43,830 bases of DNA from Bodo saltans (Eukaryota; Euglenozoa; Kinetoplastea; Eubodonida; Bodonidae). Below are positions 36,451 to 43,830 of this stretch, piece by piece (within the stretch, counting starts at the first letter, position 1; each line of letters begins with the position of its first letter). The stretch covers positions 1,014 to 44,843 of the forward strand of contig CYKH01000651.1 in assembly GCA_001460835.1 (NCBI GenBank), read 5' to 3'. Made by a program: the position numbers and the translations under genes. Under the pieces are notes generated by a model. The model saw only the letters and a program-made list of their open reading frames with translations, ran no database searches and had not been told where the DNA came from.

Positions 36451-37290
36451 ATGCAGCACGACGATGCAAAGCGGAGCGCACTCATTGAACGGAAGAAGCG
36501 GCAGCGAGAGGAGCACCTCATTTGGAGAGCGTTGATGTTCCCAAGCCGGCCCCCGCCCCCTCATGTGGATCACACCGCAACAATGAGGGAGCCTTGGGTG
36601 AAGCCCAGTGGAGGGTCTGCAAGCCTCGTGGCCAGAATACGGCGTCAACCATTTGCTCAGCCCCCATCGTCATCGGAAGAAGTAGGTTCACCAGTCACAT
36701 CGGCGTCTAATGGTGCAGACGAGCCAACTGCTGTGGTGGCTTCTTCCTCGCCGTCCATGGCCAGACAAACTGCTCTGCTGCGTCGCCTCCAGGAGGAGTG
36801 GGACCAACGAAATGTTTTGACAGATTCAAGAAGGACAAGTGTACCCAGTTGCACCGTCGCTGTTCTGTGCTTGCCAGCCGATGCGACGGAGGAGGACCTC
36901 CGAAGGTTCGGGGAGCGCTTTGGACGTGTTGTGGCGACGCGTGTGGTGCGCCAACGTAGTGGGACGTCCCGAAAGTACGGGTTCATACAATACAGCTACG
37001 CAAGGGAGATGCAAAGGGCTGTTCGCGACTGCAGCGATCCGACGTTGCCAAAGCCCCGCATCAATGGAAAAATTGTTGTCGTTGAGATGGAGCGCGGCCG
37101 CCTTGAGCCTCATTTTGTGCCAGGACGGTTTCGGACGCTCCAGGAAAGAGGTGGGTGCGGTGTGACGCCGCCCGCAGGTAATGGGAATGCCATGGAGCCC
37201 GCGGCATCGTCAAAGCCTGCGCCACTTGGCCCCACGACAACAGCCGAGGTTCTTGACAATCTGGATGACTTCTTAGCTGAATTTTCTTAG
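36451..37290 (+). CDS. U1-70K: U1 snRNP 70 kDa-like RRM protein, 279 aa
   Basis: U1-70K binds stem-loop I of U1 snRNA. The protein has a single RRM at about residues 130-215: the RNP2-like strand TVAVLCLP and RNP1-like strand RKYGFIQYSY, followed by VVVEMERGR and a basic/Pro segment. In U1-70K the RRM is likewise followed by a conserved V-x-x-ERGR-x..P motif, which is why I favour this over a generic RRM protein. The N-terminal ~50 residues are rich in Arg/Lys/Glu with a Pro run (FPSRPPPPH), comparable to the U1-70K N-terminus. The C-terminus is short and lacks the long Arg-rich domain of animal proteins, as in trypanosomatids. Alternative: another nuclear RRM protein. Confidence 0.65.
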   Translation: MQHDDAKRSALIERKKRQREEHLIWRALMFPSRPPPPHVDHTATMREPWVKPSGGSASLVARIRRQPFAQPPSSSEEVGSPVTSASNGADEPTAVVASSSPSMARQTALLRRLQEEWDQRNVLTDSRRTSVPSCTVAVLCLPADATEEDLRRFGERFGRVVATRVVRQRSGTSRKYGFIQYSYAREMQRAVRDCSDPTLPKPRINGKIVVVEMERGRLEPHFVPGRFRTLQERGGCGVTPPAGNGNAMEPAASSKPAPLGPTTTAEVLDNLDDFLAEFS

Positions 37291-37503
37291 TTGTGCAATA
37301 TCGCTTGGTACGAACTGATCAGTTGTTGTCGCACTGCACCACGATACAAAATTCCGTTTTTGTTTGCTGTAATTCTTCGGCAACGGAAGAAAAAAACCCA
37401 ACACGACGAGTAAGAACTACGCAAGGACGAAGGAAAAGTGAAATAAGACACACAAGAAAACGCAAACAAGACCAACCAATCTGAACATCAAACTGAGGTA
37501 ATA

Positions 37504-39450
37504 ATGCGTACGTTCTCCGTTGCTGAGATTATGTCCATGCGGGACATGTACAAAGAGCCGCCGTACCCGAATTTCAGCCTTGACGAGGTCCTCAGAAAGC
37601 GCGCTGCGCGAGGCACCACCCTGACACGAGGGGAGGGTGCCTGGAGTGTGTCTGCCGCCAAGAATCAAGACGAGGGCATCGTCCGTATGGTCAGGTGCTC
37701 TTTGAACAAGATCGCTCCTGAGAAGTACCAAGAAGTCCTCAAGGATCTCAGCATTCCGTCACTCATCGAGTCGGAGCGCGCAATGCAGCTGGTGATTGAC
37801 ATTATTTTTAAGAAAGCGCTTCAAGAGCCAGGATACTGCGAGATGTATGCTCGTCTGTGTTTCGATATGTCTCTTTATGAAGTGAAGTTGCAGCAGCAAC
37901 AACCATCATCGACCGCGCCGTCGCCCATGACGCAGCAAGCAGGCACACCGATGTCTGACGGCAGCGTAAGGAAAACAACGTCGAAGTTCCGTGAGCAGAT
38001 TGTGCGTAGTGCACAGAAGGAGTTCCAGCTCACTGACCCCCACATCTTTGACAGCTTGTCTGGCGAGGAGCTTGATGAGGCACGAGCGTCCCTCATTAAG
38101 CGCAAGAAGGCGAACATCACGTTTGTTGGGCAATTGTACGTTCACCGCGTGTTGAGCCCAAGTATTATGCTGGCTATCATTCAGACGGTCCTTCGCTCTG
38201 ATCGGCCAGAAGAGATTGACATTGAAGTGCTTGGTGCACTTCTGGAGACGGTAGGGAAAACGCTGGATCGCGATCCACACCGCAAAGCCCTCGACCAGCA
38301 CTTTGCTCAGCTGCAGGGCCTCCTTGGAGCATCGCACGACGCGAACCCGTATCCCATGCGCATTAAGTTCAAGCTGATGAACTTGATCGACTTACGGAAG
38401 TCCGACTGGGAGCCGCGAGTGACACGTGCAGACAACCAGGCACCCACAACCCTTCAGGAGCAGGAGAAGCAGCACCACCAGCAACAGCAACAACAAGTTG
38501 CAACCACAAGTGCGGCAACACTCAAGCCTCTTGGTCCCCGCTCACCTACTGTGTCGACGCCCACAGCCCGCCGTGGTGGAAGCAACGGGGGCATGCAGCG
38601 TTTTCCGAGTACCAGTCAGTTCCCTGACAGCCCCCAGCCCGGCCCTGCCCCACCATCCATTGCCACCTGGAGACACGTATCAGCTCCCCAACGTGACACA
38701 CCGATGGCCTACACCCCTGGCGATATTACACAACGCCGCGGTAACACAGATGACTTGCCTTTTGAGAAGCGCGTCAAGGCTGTCCTAGCGGAGTGGGTCA
38801 ATGAACGCAGCAACGAAGCGATGCCAGGATGGAGGTCACGCTTCAAGACCACGGATTGGGACGATGATGAAGATATGTGCCGCGCCATTGTTGCCGAAGT
38901 CACCCGCGAGGCATGCATCACCACCAAGAAGGATGCTCAGCGTGAGGCGTGCAGCTTCCTGCGCGTTGGACTTGCCTTCGAGCCTGATGATTCTGCCATC
39001 AGTCAAGGTCTTGTGGACACCCTCGTGAAGGCTGTTGAGGAGGGTACGAAGGAGGACGTGCCAAAGTTCTTTGAGCGTTTCGTGTCGATCCTGCACTTGG
39101 TCACCGAGAAGGAAACCATCGTCGAGCTCTACTGCCACGCCGCCAAACTGGTGTACCTTGTGTACGAGGCCGTAGAAGACAAGTCTGAAGAGACGCTAGA
39201 ACTGTTGCTCGAGGTGTGGAGACTGTTGCCTCGCCCAGGCCACGGGGGAGAGGTGCTCCCTGACAACGTTGTTCATTTCGTGGTCAACCTGAGAGACACG
39301 GATCAATGCGACGTTGCCGCAGCGCTGGTTGTGTCGCTTCAGGAGACTGCACTCTTGTCTTCAACCGCTATTTCTGCCTGGATGGGGTCTGTGTCTGCTG
39401 CCCAGTCGCAGAAGGTTGTGGAGATTGTGAAAGAACGCCTGAAGCTGTGA
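37504..39450 (+). CDS. EIF4G: eIF4G-like translation initiation factor, 648 aa
   Basis: Scaffold that bridges cap-binding eIF4E and the helicase eIF4A. A MIF4G HEAT domain covers ~50-305 (NKIAPEKYQEVL near 66; IIFKKALQEPGYCEMYARLC, the most conserved MIF4G stretch; FVGQLYVHRVLS). A Gln/Pro/Ser-rich linker (~310-415) includes a Gln run from CAG/CAA codons (about 38461-38500). A second helical domain (~420-648), of MA3/W2-like character, ends the protein. At residues 4-10, FSVAEIM fits the spacing of an eIF4E-binding Y-x4-L-hydrophobic motif with conservative substitutions; that reading is inference. Kinetoplastids carry several short eIF4Gs and I cannot say which paralogue this is. Confidence 0.78.
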   Translation: MRTFSVAEIMSMRDMYKEPPYPNFSLDEVLRKRAARGTTLTRGEGAWSVSAAKNQDEGIVRMVRCSLNKIAPEKYQEVLKDLSIPSLIESERAMQLVIDIIFKKALQEPGYCEMYARLCFDMSLYEVKLQQQQPSSTAPSPMTQQAGTPMSDGSVRKTTSKFREQIVRSAQKEFQLTDPHIFDSLSGEELDEARASLIKRKKANITFVGQLYVHRVLSPSIMLAIIQTVLRSDRPEEIDIEVLGALLETVGKTLDRDPHRKALDQHFAQLQGLLGASHDANPYPMRIKFKLMNLIDLRKSDWEPRVTRADNQAPTTLQEQEKQHHQQQQQQVATTSAATLKPLGPRSPTVSTPTARRGGSNGGMQRFPSTSQFPDSPQPGPAPPSIATWRHVSAPQRDTPMAYTPGDITQRRGNTDDLPFEKRVKAVLAEWVNERSNEAMPGWRSRFKTTDWDDDEDMCRAIVAEVTREACITTKKDAQREACSFLRVGLAFEPDDSAISQGLVDTLVKAVEEGTKEDVPKFFERFVSILHLVTEKETIVELYCHAAKLVYLVYEAVEDKSEETLELLLEVWRLLPRPGHGGEVLPDNVVHFVVNLRDTDQCDVAAALVVSLQETALLSSTAISAWMGSVSAAQSQKVVEIVKERLKL

Positions 39451-39753
39451 GAGCACTAGTGAACAAAAAACAAAACAAACACGAAAACAAAAATAATCCG
39501 AAACGAAAAAAAACCCCCCACACACAAACAACAGTGACGTTACATCAAACAATAATCAACCACACCGACTTTGGAGAGAAGAACGTAAACCAGCTGATTA
39601 GGCGGGGGCTTCTTTTTGTCAATCCTAAGATGGACGTGTATTGCACGCAACTTAGCTCTTTGAAGATCCTTGCTCACCTATACTCACAATAGGGTCACAG
39701 GAACAAACACGCATACTTCGCAACAATTAGGTAACGTAGTGAGTAGTACGTGC
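39451..39753 (+). other. Intergenic region, A/C-rich
   Basis: No gene seen. An A/C-rich low-complexity block covers about 39461-39535. A cttcttttt tract at about 39608-39620 is followed by AG at about 39629, a possible trans-splice acceptor for the next frame. Confidence 0.6.
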
Positions 39754-40233
39754 ATGGGTCGGCTGTTTTCTGCCTCGGCGCTGTGCACTGGCTTTGGCGC
39801 TATCGTAGCATTCCACAGCGTCTTCTACGTGCGGCCAGATACAGCTGCATTGGTGACACCAACAGGGGGAGCAACACAGGCAGGGGCTGCATCCCCCCCA
39901 ACTGTTTGGAGAGAGGGGCTGCACATATGCTTTCCTCTCGGGTACAATGTTGTACCAGTTGACTTGCGACGCCGGTCCAAAGAGGTTCAAGTTGTGGTCC
40001 GACGCAGCACAGACGGCGCTCCTGGCTGCTGCACTGTTCGCATCACGTATCATGTTGACCTCGACAAAGCCCACTCTCTGCATACAACATACGGACTCGC
40101 TTCGTTTGAAAACACATTGGTTGTTTCCAGCACAAATGCAGTTGTTTGGGAAGCCTTCCACGATGACAAGAAGACCTTGATTGAGCTGAAAGAGGAGCAC
40201 GTACGCCCACTGCTTGCTGAAAAAAAAAATTGA
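39754..40233 (+). pseudogene. Truncated SPFH/prohibitin-like protein, 159 aa
   Basis: Resembles the N-terminal half of the prohibitin/SPFH family. A hydrophobic anchor follows MGRLFSAS (residues ~10-28), then an EGLHICFPLGYNVVPVDLR segment matching the prohibitin EG-H-F...P-DxR pattern, then a second SPFH strand set and helix. The frame stops inside an A10 run (40220-40229). With one A fewer, or without the run, it continues 13-14 codons to TAA at 40271-40273 (ending HPLALK). Even so, it lacks the C-terminal coiled coil. It lies directly upstream of the true prohibitin 1 gene, with divergent sequence. It could be a decayed duplicate, a short working SPFH protein, or a damaged allele. Start ATG 39754 is the first in-frame ATG. 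Confidence 0.6.
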
Positions 40234-40273
40234 TGACGCCCGTGTGGAGTGGCATCCTTTGGCGTTGAAATAA

Positions 40274-40587
40274 AAAAAAACTTTATTGTCCATGTTGCTC
40301 TGTAGTAGCTGTTGGCAATTTGCATTTTTTCTTCTCAATTCGCTGGCGGCCACAGTCACAATCGCAAAACGTGGAGGCTCTCCTCTGTCGCGAGTGACAC
40401 TGATGACAACATGAAAAGTGTCGCTCGTCAAAGTGTAAAATATAGTCCGTGCAGATTTTTTTGTTTCCGACGATCGATAAAACCAAAATTGTACTGCTCA
40501 GAATAACGGTAAATGACTTTTGTTTCGTGTCTCCATTCTCTTCTTGATCCCATGATTTGTGTGTTGATAGAGTTCAATCCCAAAGAG
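40274..40587 (+). other. Intergenic region before prohibitin 1
   Basis: No intact gene. A nine-A run ends the SPFH fragment (40272-40280). A T/C-rich tract at about 40515-40545 probably belongs to the prohibitin 1 trans-splice signal. A B-box-like gttcaatcc at about 40571-40579 has no flanking tRNA fold. Confidence 0.6.
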
Positions 40588-41414
40588 ATGTTTCGTGCAA
40601 TCCAGAGGTAATTGGCACTGGTGTGTACAGCTGCTGCTTCGTCGTGCATCCTGGAGAGGCCGCCGTCCTGTACAACAAATTTACTGGATTGAAGGACGCC
40701 GTATATGGGGAGGGGCTCCACTTTCGCATGCTGGGCATCGATGATATCAAACTGTTTGACATGCGAATTCGCCCTCGTGTGCTGCAAACGATGACAGGAA
40801 CAAAAGATCTTCAAATGGTCAACATCCGCCTGCGCGTGCTGTTCCGCCCCGAGGCCAGCCGCCTGCCGCAGCTGTACCGCACCTTTGGTCTCGACTACGA
40901 TGAGCGTATCTTACCCTCCATTTCCAACGAGATCCTCAAGGCCGTTGTGGCAGAGTACAAGGCCGAGGAGCTCGTGCACAAGCGCGACTCAGTTTCTGCC
41001 CGCATCTTTCAGCTGATGACGGAGAAGGTCTCGTCGTTTGGGCTGACGTTGGAGGACTTGAGCTTGGTGGATATCCAATTTGGCAAAGAATTTATGGCTG
41101 CTGTGGAGCAGAAGCAAGTGGCGCAGCAAGAGGCGGAGAAGATGAGGTTTGTTGTCATGGAGAATGAACAGAAGAAGCTTGCGGCGATTGTGAGGGCGGA
41201 GGGCGAGGCGGAGTCTGCCAAGCTGATTTCGAAGGCAATTGCGGAATCTGGAAAGGGACTTGTGGAGCTGCGCCGCATCGACGCCGCGGTGGAGATCGCC
41301 AACGACCTTGCAACCTCGGCCAATGTTCACTTCGTCCCAAACGGTGGCAACATGCTCTTCAACCTTCAGCAGCAGCAGCAGCAGCAGGAGGCTCAGCGAC
41401 TTAACCGACAGTGA
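40588..41414 (+). CDS. PHB1: Prohibitin 1, with a probable 1-nt frameshift near its start
   Basis: Prohibitin 1 forms ring complexes with prohibitin 2 in the mitochondrial inner membrane. From about 40608 on, the frame is clearly PHB1: YGEGLHF, DMRIRPR, TGTKDLQMVNIRLRVLFRPE, GLDYDERILPSI, FGKEFMAAVEQKQVAQQEAE, ending in the coiled coil and a CAG-encoded Gln run (41367-41388). The conserved N-terminal membrane segment (VIGTGVYSCCFVV) has no in-frame ATG before it; the first in-frame ATG (40728) would delete it. ATG 40588 gives MFRAIQR and then a stop at 40609. A single missing base near 40606-40609 would join MFRAIQR to VIGTGV. I infer a 1-nt deletion, from sequencing or real. Confidence 0.85.
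41367..41388 (+). repeat. CAG trinucleotide run in PHB1
   Basis: About seven consecutive CAG codons encode a Gln tract near the C-terminus of prohibitin 1. Usual prohibitins end in a short LPAGQ-type tail without a Gln run. Confidence 0.8.
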
Positions 41415-41582
41415 GCGTCGCGATGAAACGAGTGCTTGTGAGATCTTGCTTCAGTGCTGTGAGGAGTTTCTGTTTGCGCTCCGTTTGTAGTTGGACGAGA
41501 GTGAGGCTCCCTTATGTTGCTCACGCCAATGGTCTGAAGGAAACGTTGTATTGTACTATGTGTCGCATTGGTTGCGCAAAGA

Positions 41583-41622
41583 TTTCTGCCTTGGCGTTTT
41601 TTTCTCATTGCTCGGGGGACAG
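41583..41622 (+). promoter_or_regulatory. Candidate polypyrimidine tract and AG acceptor for IPI3
   Basis: A T/C-rich tract (41583-41612) is followed by gggggacag with AG at 41621-41622, 40 bases before ATG 41663. It supports the 41663 start rather than in-frame ATG 41423, which lies only nine bases after the prohibitin stop and would leave no room for trans-splicing. Confidence 0.5.
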
Positions 41623-41662
41623 TAAGAAAAGGATAATTAAACAAAACAGAAAGCCGAAGCCA

Positions 41663-43126
41663 ATGTCATTGTCGTTCCTTGCGTCCTCCGACGCGATCAC
41701 ATGCACCACCAGTGCGTTAGACGATGCTGTCGCACTGGTTGGGACGGAGCGTGGTACTCTCATGGCCTTTGAGCTCTTTGCGACAAGAGGAGGGGACACG
41801 GCACCCAAAGCAAAACATAGTGGAGGTCCTAACAGCTCAGAGAGTAGTGGCGTGGAGGTGTGGCGGCTCGTCGCTTCGCACGCAACACATGCTCGAGCGA
41901 TTCGCTCTGTTGCCGTGTGTGGCGTGTCGTGGCTTGTTGCCACAGCCTCGGATGATGCAAGTGTTGTCCTGCAGCCGTTGCCGCTGCTGTTATGCGGCGG
42001 TATGCAGCAACACCCAACATTCACCAACACGACTCTTCACCACCGCCCCGCCCATTCTTCATCAGACAGTGACAGGACTACTTCATCATCCCTGCCCCCC
42101 ACATACCCGATGAGGCTTCGAGGCATCCACACGCTGCCCATTTCACATGCGGCATGGGTTCCAGGCAAGTCGGAGTTGATCACTTCTTCCTTTGATGGGC
42201 ACATTGCGGTCTACTGCGCCTCGTCACACGCCGTCGTCAATCGTGTGAATGTTGGCTTTCCATTGTCTACATTTTGCATTTGTTCAGCCGACCCTGGTGT
42301 CGTCTTTGCAGCAGGAAGCGGCATGGCGCGAGTGGACCTCTTGGAAGGTTCACGAATTCCGTTGCACGGCGCATTGACAACGCAGTTGGCGCTGTTCTCT
42401 CACCACCACGTGCGTCCAGAATCAACTAACAAAATCAAACCGGCAGCGATGGCTGGAGTTGAACGTATGCGATGGAGTGATTCTATCGACGAGGTCAACA
42501 CTCGTCAAGATGTTTCTGAAGAAGAATGGGCGACCGAAAGGTGCCGATACGCTTCGCAAGCAACGTACAACGATGACCTCCATGCCGTCAGCTAGCTTGT
42601 GGATCTGTGCGCTGGGAGAGGCTCGAAGCTGTTTACCTGGAAGCTAAGAAGTCAGCGCTGGATGATTGCTGAAGCACCGTGCAGTGTCCCTGGAACCCAA
42701 GCTGTTGTGGCGATAAATAGTATTGTCGCAAGGCGATTGCAACAGGCTCACATAGACAACAACGCTCCTTCAGACTCACTGACAAACAAAAGTCGGTCAC
42801 ACAACCTCACACAATCTACCACACAGAGCCTCACATCGAAGTGGTCACTAGGATTCTCCAACTGGTACAAACCCAATGCACTTCCGCTTCCTATCGAAGC
42901 CGAGGTTCGTCTTCTGGAAGGCACACACCCGAGTTCACGTGGCACTGGAAGCAACCAACGTATGGTTTCGATAACAGATCGCAAACGGATGCGCCAAGAG
43001 TTAGACGAAACAAAACAGTCGCGCGAGTTGTCGATGTTACGAACAAAAATGCTTTTAGCTCAGCAACAGTGTGATGATCTTGCAGGTAGGCTAAAAGACG
43101 CCCTGGTAAAAAGCCAGGGCTCTTGA
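41663..43126 (+). CDS. IPI3: IPI3/WDR18-like WD40 protein with an in-frame TAG
   Basis: IPI3 (WDR18) belongs to the Rix1 complex that helps process ITS2 and mature 60S ribosomal subunits. WD40-type blades are visible: ALVGTERGTLMAFEL, ARAIRSVAVCG...TASDDASVV, IHTLPISHAAWVPGKSELITSSFDGHI, and VFAAGSGMARVDL, which matches the family's position-specific blade after its TLPVTD motif. A single TAG at 42593-42595 (codon 311) interrupts the next blade. The same frame continues at once with LVDLCAGRGSKLFTWKL, a typical WD blade end, and finishes with a coiled coil (QELDETKQSRELSMLRTKM) like the IPI3 C-terminus. Counting the stop codon as a residue gives 487 codons. Readthrough, a real nonsense allele or a base error are all possible. 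Confidence 0.65.
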
Positions 43127-43230
43127 CGTCCAGTTGATTCTCATCGCTTCTGACGTGGCGCACTAACTACATTTTCCTGTGTCAGGATTCCTACTAACTT
43201 TTTCGTCTTTCCATTCTAACGTCACTGTGT

Positions 43231-43254
43231 GTCCCCTTTTCGTTTCTGATACAG
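43231..43254 (+). promoter_or_regulatory. Candidate polypyrimidine tract and AG acceptor
   Basis: A C/T tract (43231-43247) is followed by gatacag with AG at 43253-43254, 35 bases before ATG 43290 of the surface-protein gene. Confidence 0.5.
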
Positions 43255-43289
43255 TAAGAGTATTCTCTTCGCCCGCTCGCCCTCGAAAG

Positions 43290-43830
43290 ATGGCGTCCTA
43301 TCACTACCTGCTCGCTGCTGCGGTTCTTGTCACTACCTGCTCGCTGCTGCGGTTCTTGCCGTCGCTGTGTTCGGTGGCCAGTCTACCACGTGCCCCACCT
43401 ACGGTGTTAATGAGAGCCTGTTCTTCTACGACATGCCACTGTCATGCACCGCGTCCTTTGACTGCTGGACTGAGTTCTGCTTTGCTGTGAACGGCACGCT
43501 GACGGCAACCTGCACGCCGTTCGGCAACGTGAGCGTTGCGACCATTCAGCAGGCAGCTGCGCGCCGCGTGACGTGCGCGCTGAAGGCCGCGCTGGCGTCT
43601 GTCACGTCGACTGACGCGTCGTGCAAGAAGTGGGGCCAGTCCCTCACCGCGCTGTACTCCCTGTACTACGCGGACCACACGTCGACGAACGTGACCGATG
43701 CGTGCAGTGCGGACATGTGCCGCCTGCTGACTGCGGGCAACGCGACGCTTGCGCCGCAGGTGAACTACACGAGCGTGTGCGCGGTGAACGTGACCGCCGT
43801 TGGCAACCCGTGCCGGTACGCGTGCCCCGA
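43290..43830 (+). CDS. Cys-rich secreted/surface glycoprotein, frameshifted and partial
   Basis: ATG 43290 opens a classic signal peptide (MASYHYLLAAAVL). A 29-bp duplication inside it shifts the frame, and the shifted frame stops at 43488-43490. Removing one copy gives a continuous frame from 43290 to the window end: signal peptide ending near AVFGG, then a domain with regularly spaced Cys (STTCP, PLSC, FDCW, EFCF, ATCT, RVTCALK, SCKKW, DACSADMCR) and several N-x-T/S sequons (NESL, NGTL, NVSV, NVTD, NATL, NYTS). Codon use here is markedly more G+C-rich than elsewhere in the window. It resembles the secreted surface proteins expanded in bodonids, but I do not assign a named family. The 3' end lies beyond the window. 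Confidence 0.7.
43301..43358 (+). repeat. 29-bp exact tandem duplication in a signal peptide
   Basis: Copy 1 is 43301-43329 and copy 2 is 43330-43358, identical by eye. 29 is not a multiple of three, so the duplication moves the downstream Cys-rich domain out of frame with its own signal peptide. Confidence 0.95.

Noticed and set aside
40565-40590. tRNA B-box-like gttcaatcc
   Set aside because: No T-stem, acceptor stem or anticodon arm can be formed around it.
41423-41662. N-terminal extension of the IPI3-like gene resembling a mitochondrial presequence
   Set aside because: It would start nine bases after the prohibitin stop and include the likely polypyrimidine/AG splice signal, so it is probably untranslated.
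43442-43678. - strand frame at the right end
   Set aside because: Shadow of the Cys-rich glycoprotein frame on the + strand, which has regular Cys spacing and glycosylation sequons.

Overview
The window looks like nuclear DNA of a free-living kinetoplastid (bodonid), most plausibly Bodo saltans or a close relative. This is inferred from the sequence; I could not check it against any database. The supporting signs are these: every convincing gene (14 genes or gene fragments plus one decayed-looking copy) lies on the + strand; no gene needs a cis-intron; genes are separated by about 100-500 bases; and several starts are preceded by a T/C-rich tract and an AG dinucleotide, as expected for polycistronic transcription resolved by spliced-leader trans-splicing. 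No strand switch, tRNA, rRNA, CRISPR array or recognisable transposon was seen.

Layout. 1-368: a 51-bp minisatellite. 491-1684: an unrecognised protein. 1794-12215: a giant (3473 aa) secreted/membrane protein with a glycosylated repeat ectodomain, two DOMON domains and a C-terminal ferric-reductase/NADPH-oxidase-like electron-transfer module. 12644-17169: DNA polymerase alpha catalytic subunit, broken by two tandem duplications and a T10 insertion. 17533-20478: an unrecognised 981-aa protein. 20751-24452: CFAP57-like WD40/coiled-coil axonemal protein. 24779-25078: a 300-N gap that removes the start of a kinesin ending at 27269. 27527-28804: membrane-anchored prolyl-4-hydroxylase-like 2OG-Fe(II) dioxygenase. 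28904-31129: probable mitochondrial PPR-like protein. 31455-32558: SMP (MDM12-like) lipid-transfer protein. 32854-35955: kinesin with a C-terminal PH domain. 36451-37290: U1-70K-like RRM protein. 37504-39450: eIF4G-like protein. 39754-40233: truncated SPFH/prohibitin-like protein. 40588-41414: prohibitin 1. 41663-43126: IPI3/WDR18-like WD40 protein interrupted by one in-frame TAG. 43290-43830: start of a Cys-rich secreted surface glycoprotein, frameshifted by a 29-bp duplication and running off the window.

The genes do not form a functional pathway. They are a typical kinetoplastid mix of replication, motility, translation, mitochondrial and surface genes sharing one transcription unit. Two themes stand out. 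The first is the giant DOMON-repeat ferric reductase, which is the best candidate for undescribed biology. The second is a recurring pattern of short tandem duplications and exact 10-nt homopolymers that break otherwise well-conserved genes. In one duplicate pair all coding differences are synonymous, which points to two haplotypes stitched together in assembly rather than to true pseudogenes.
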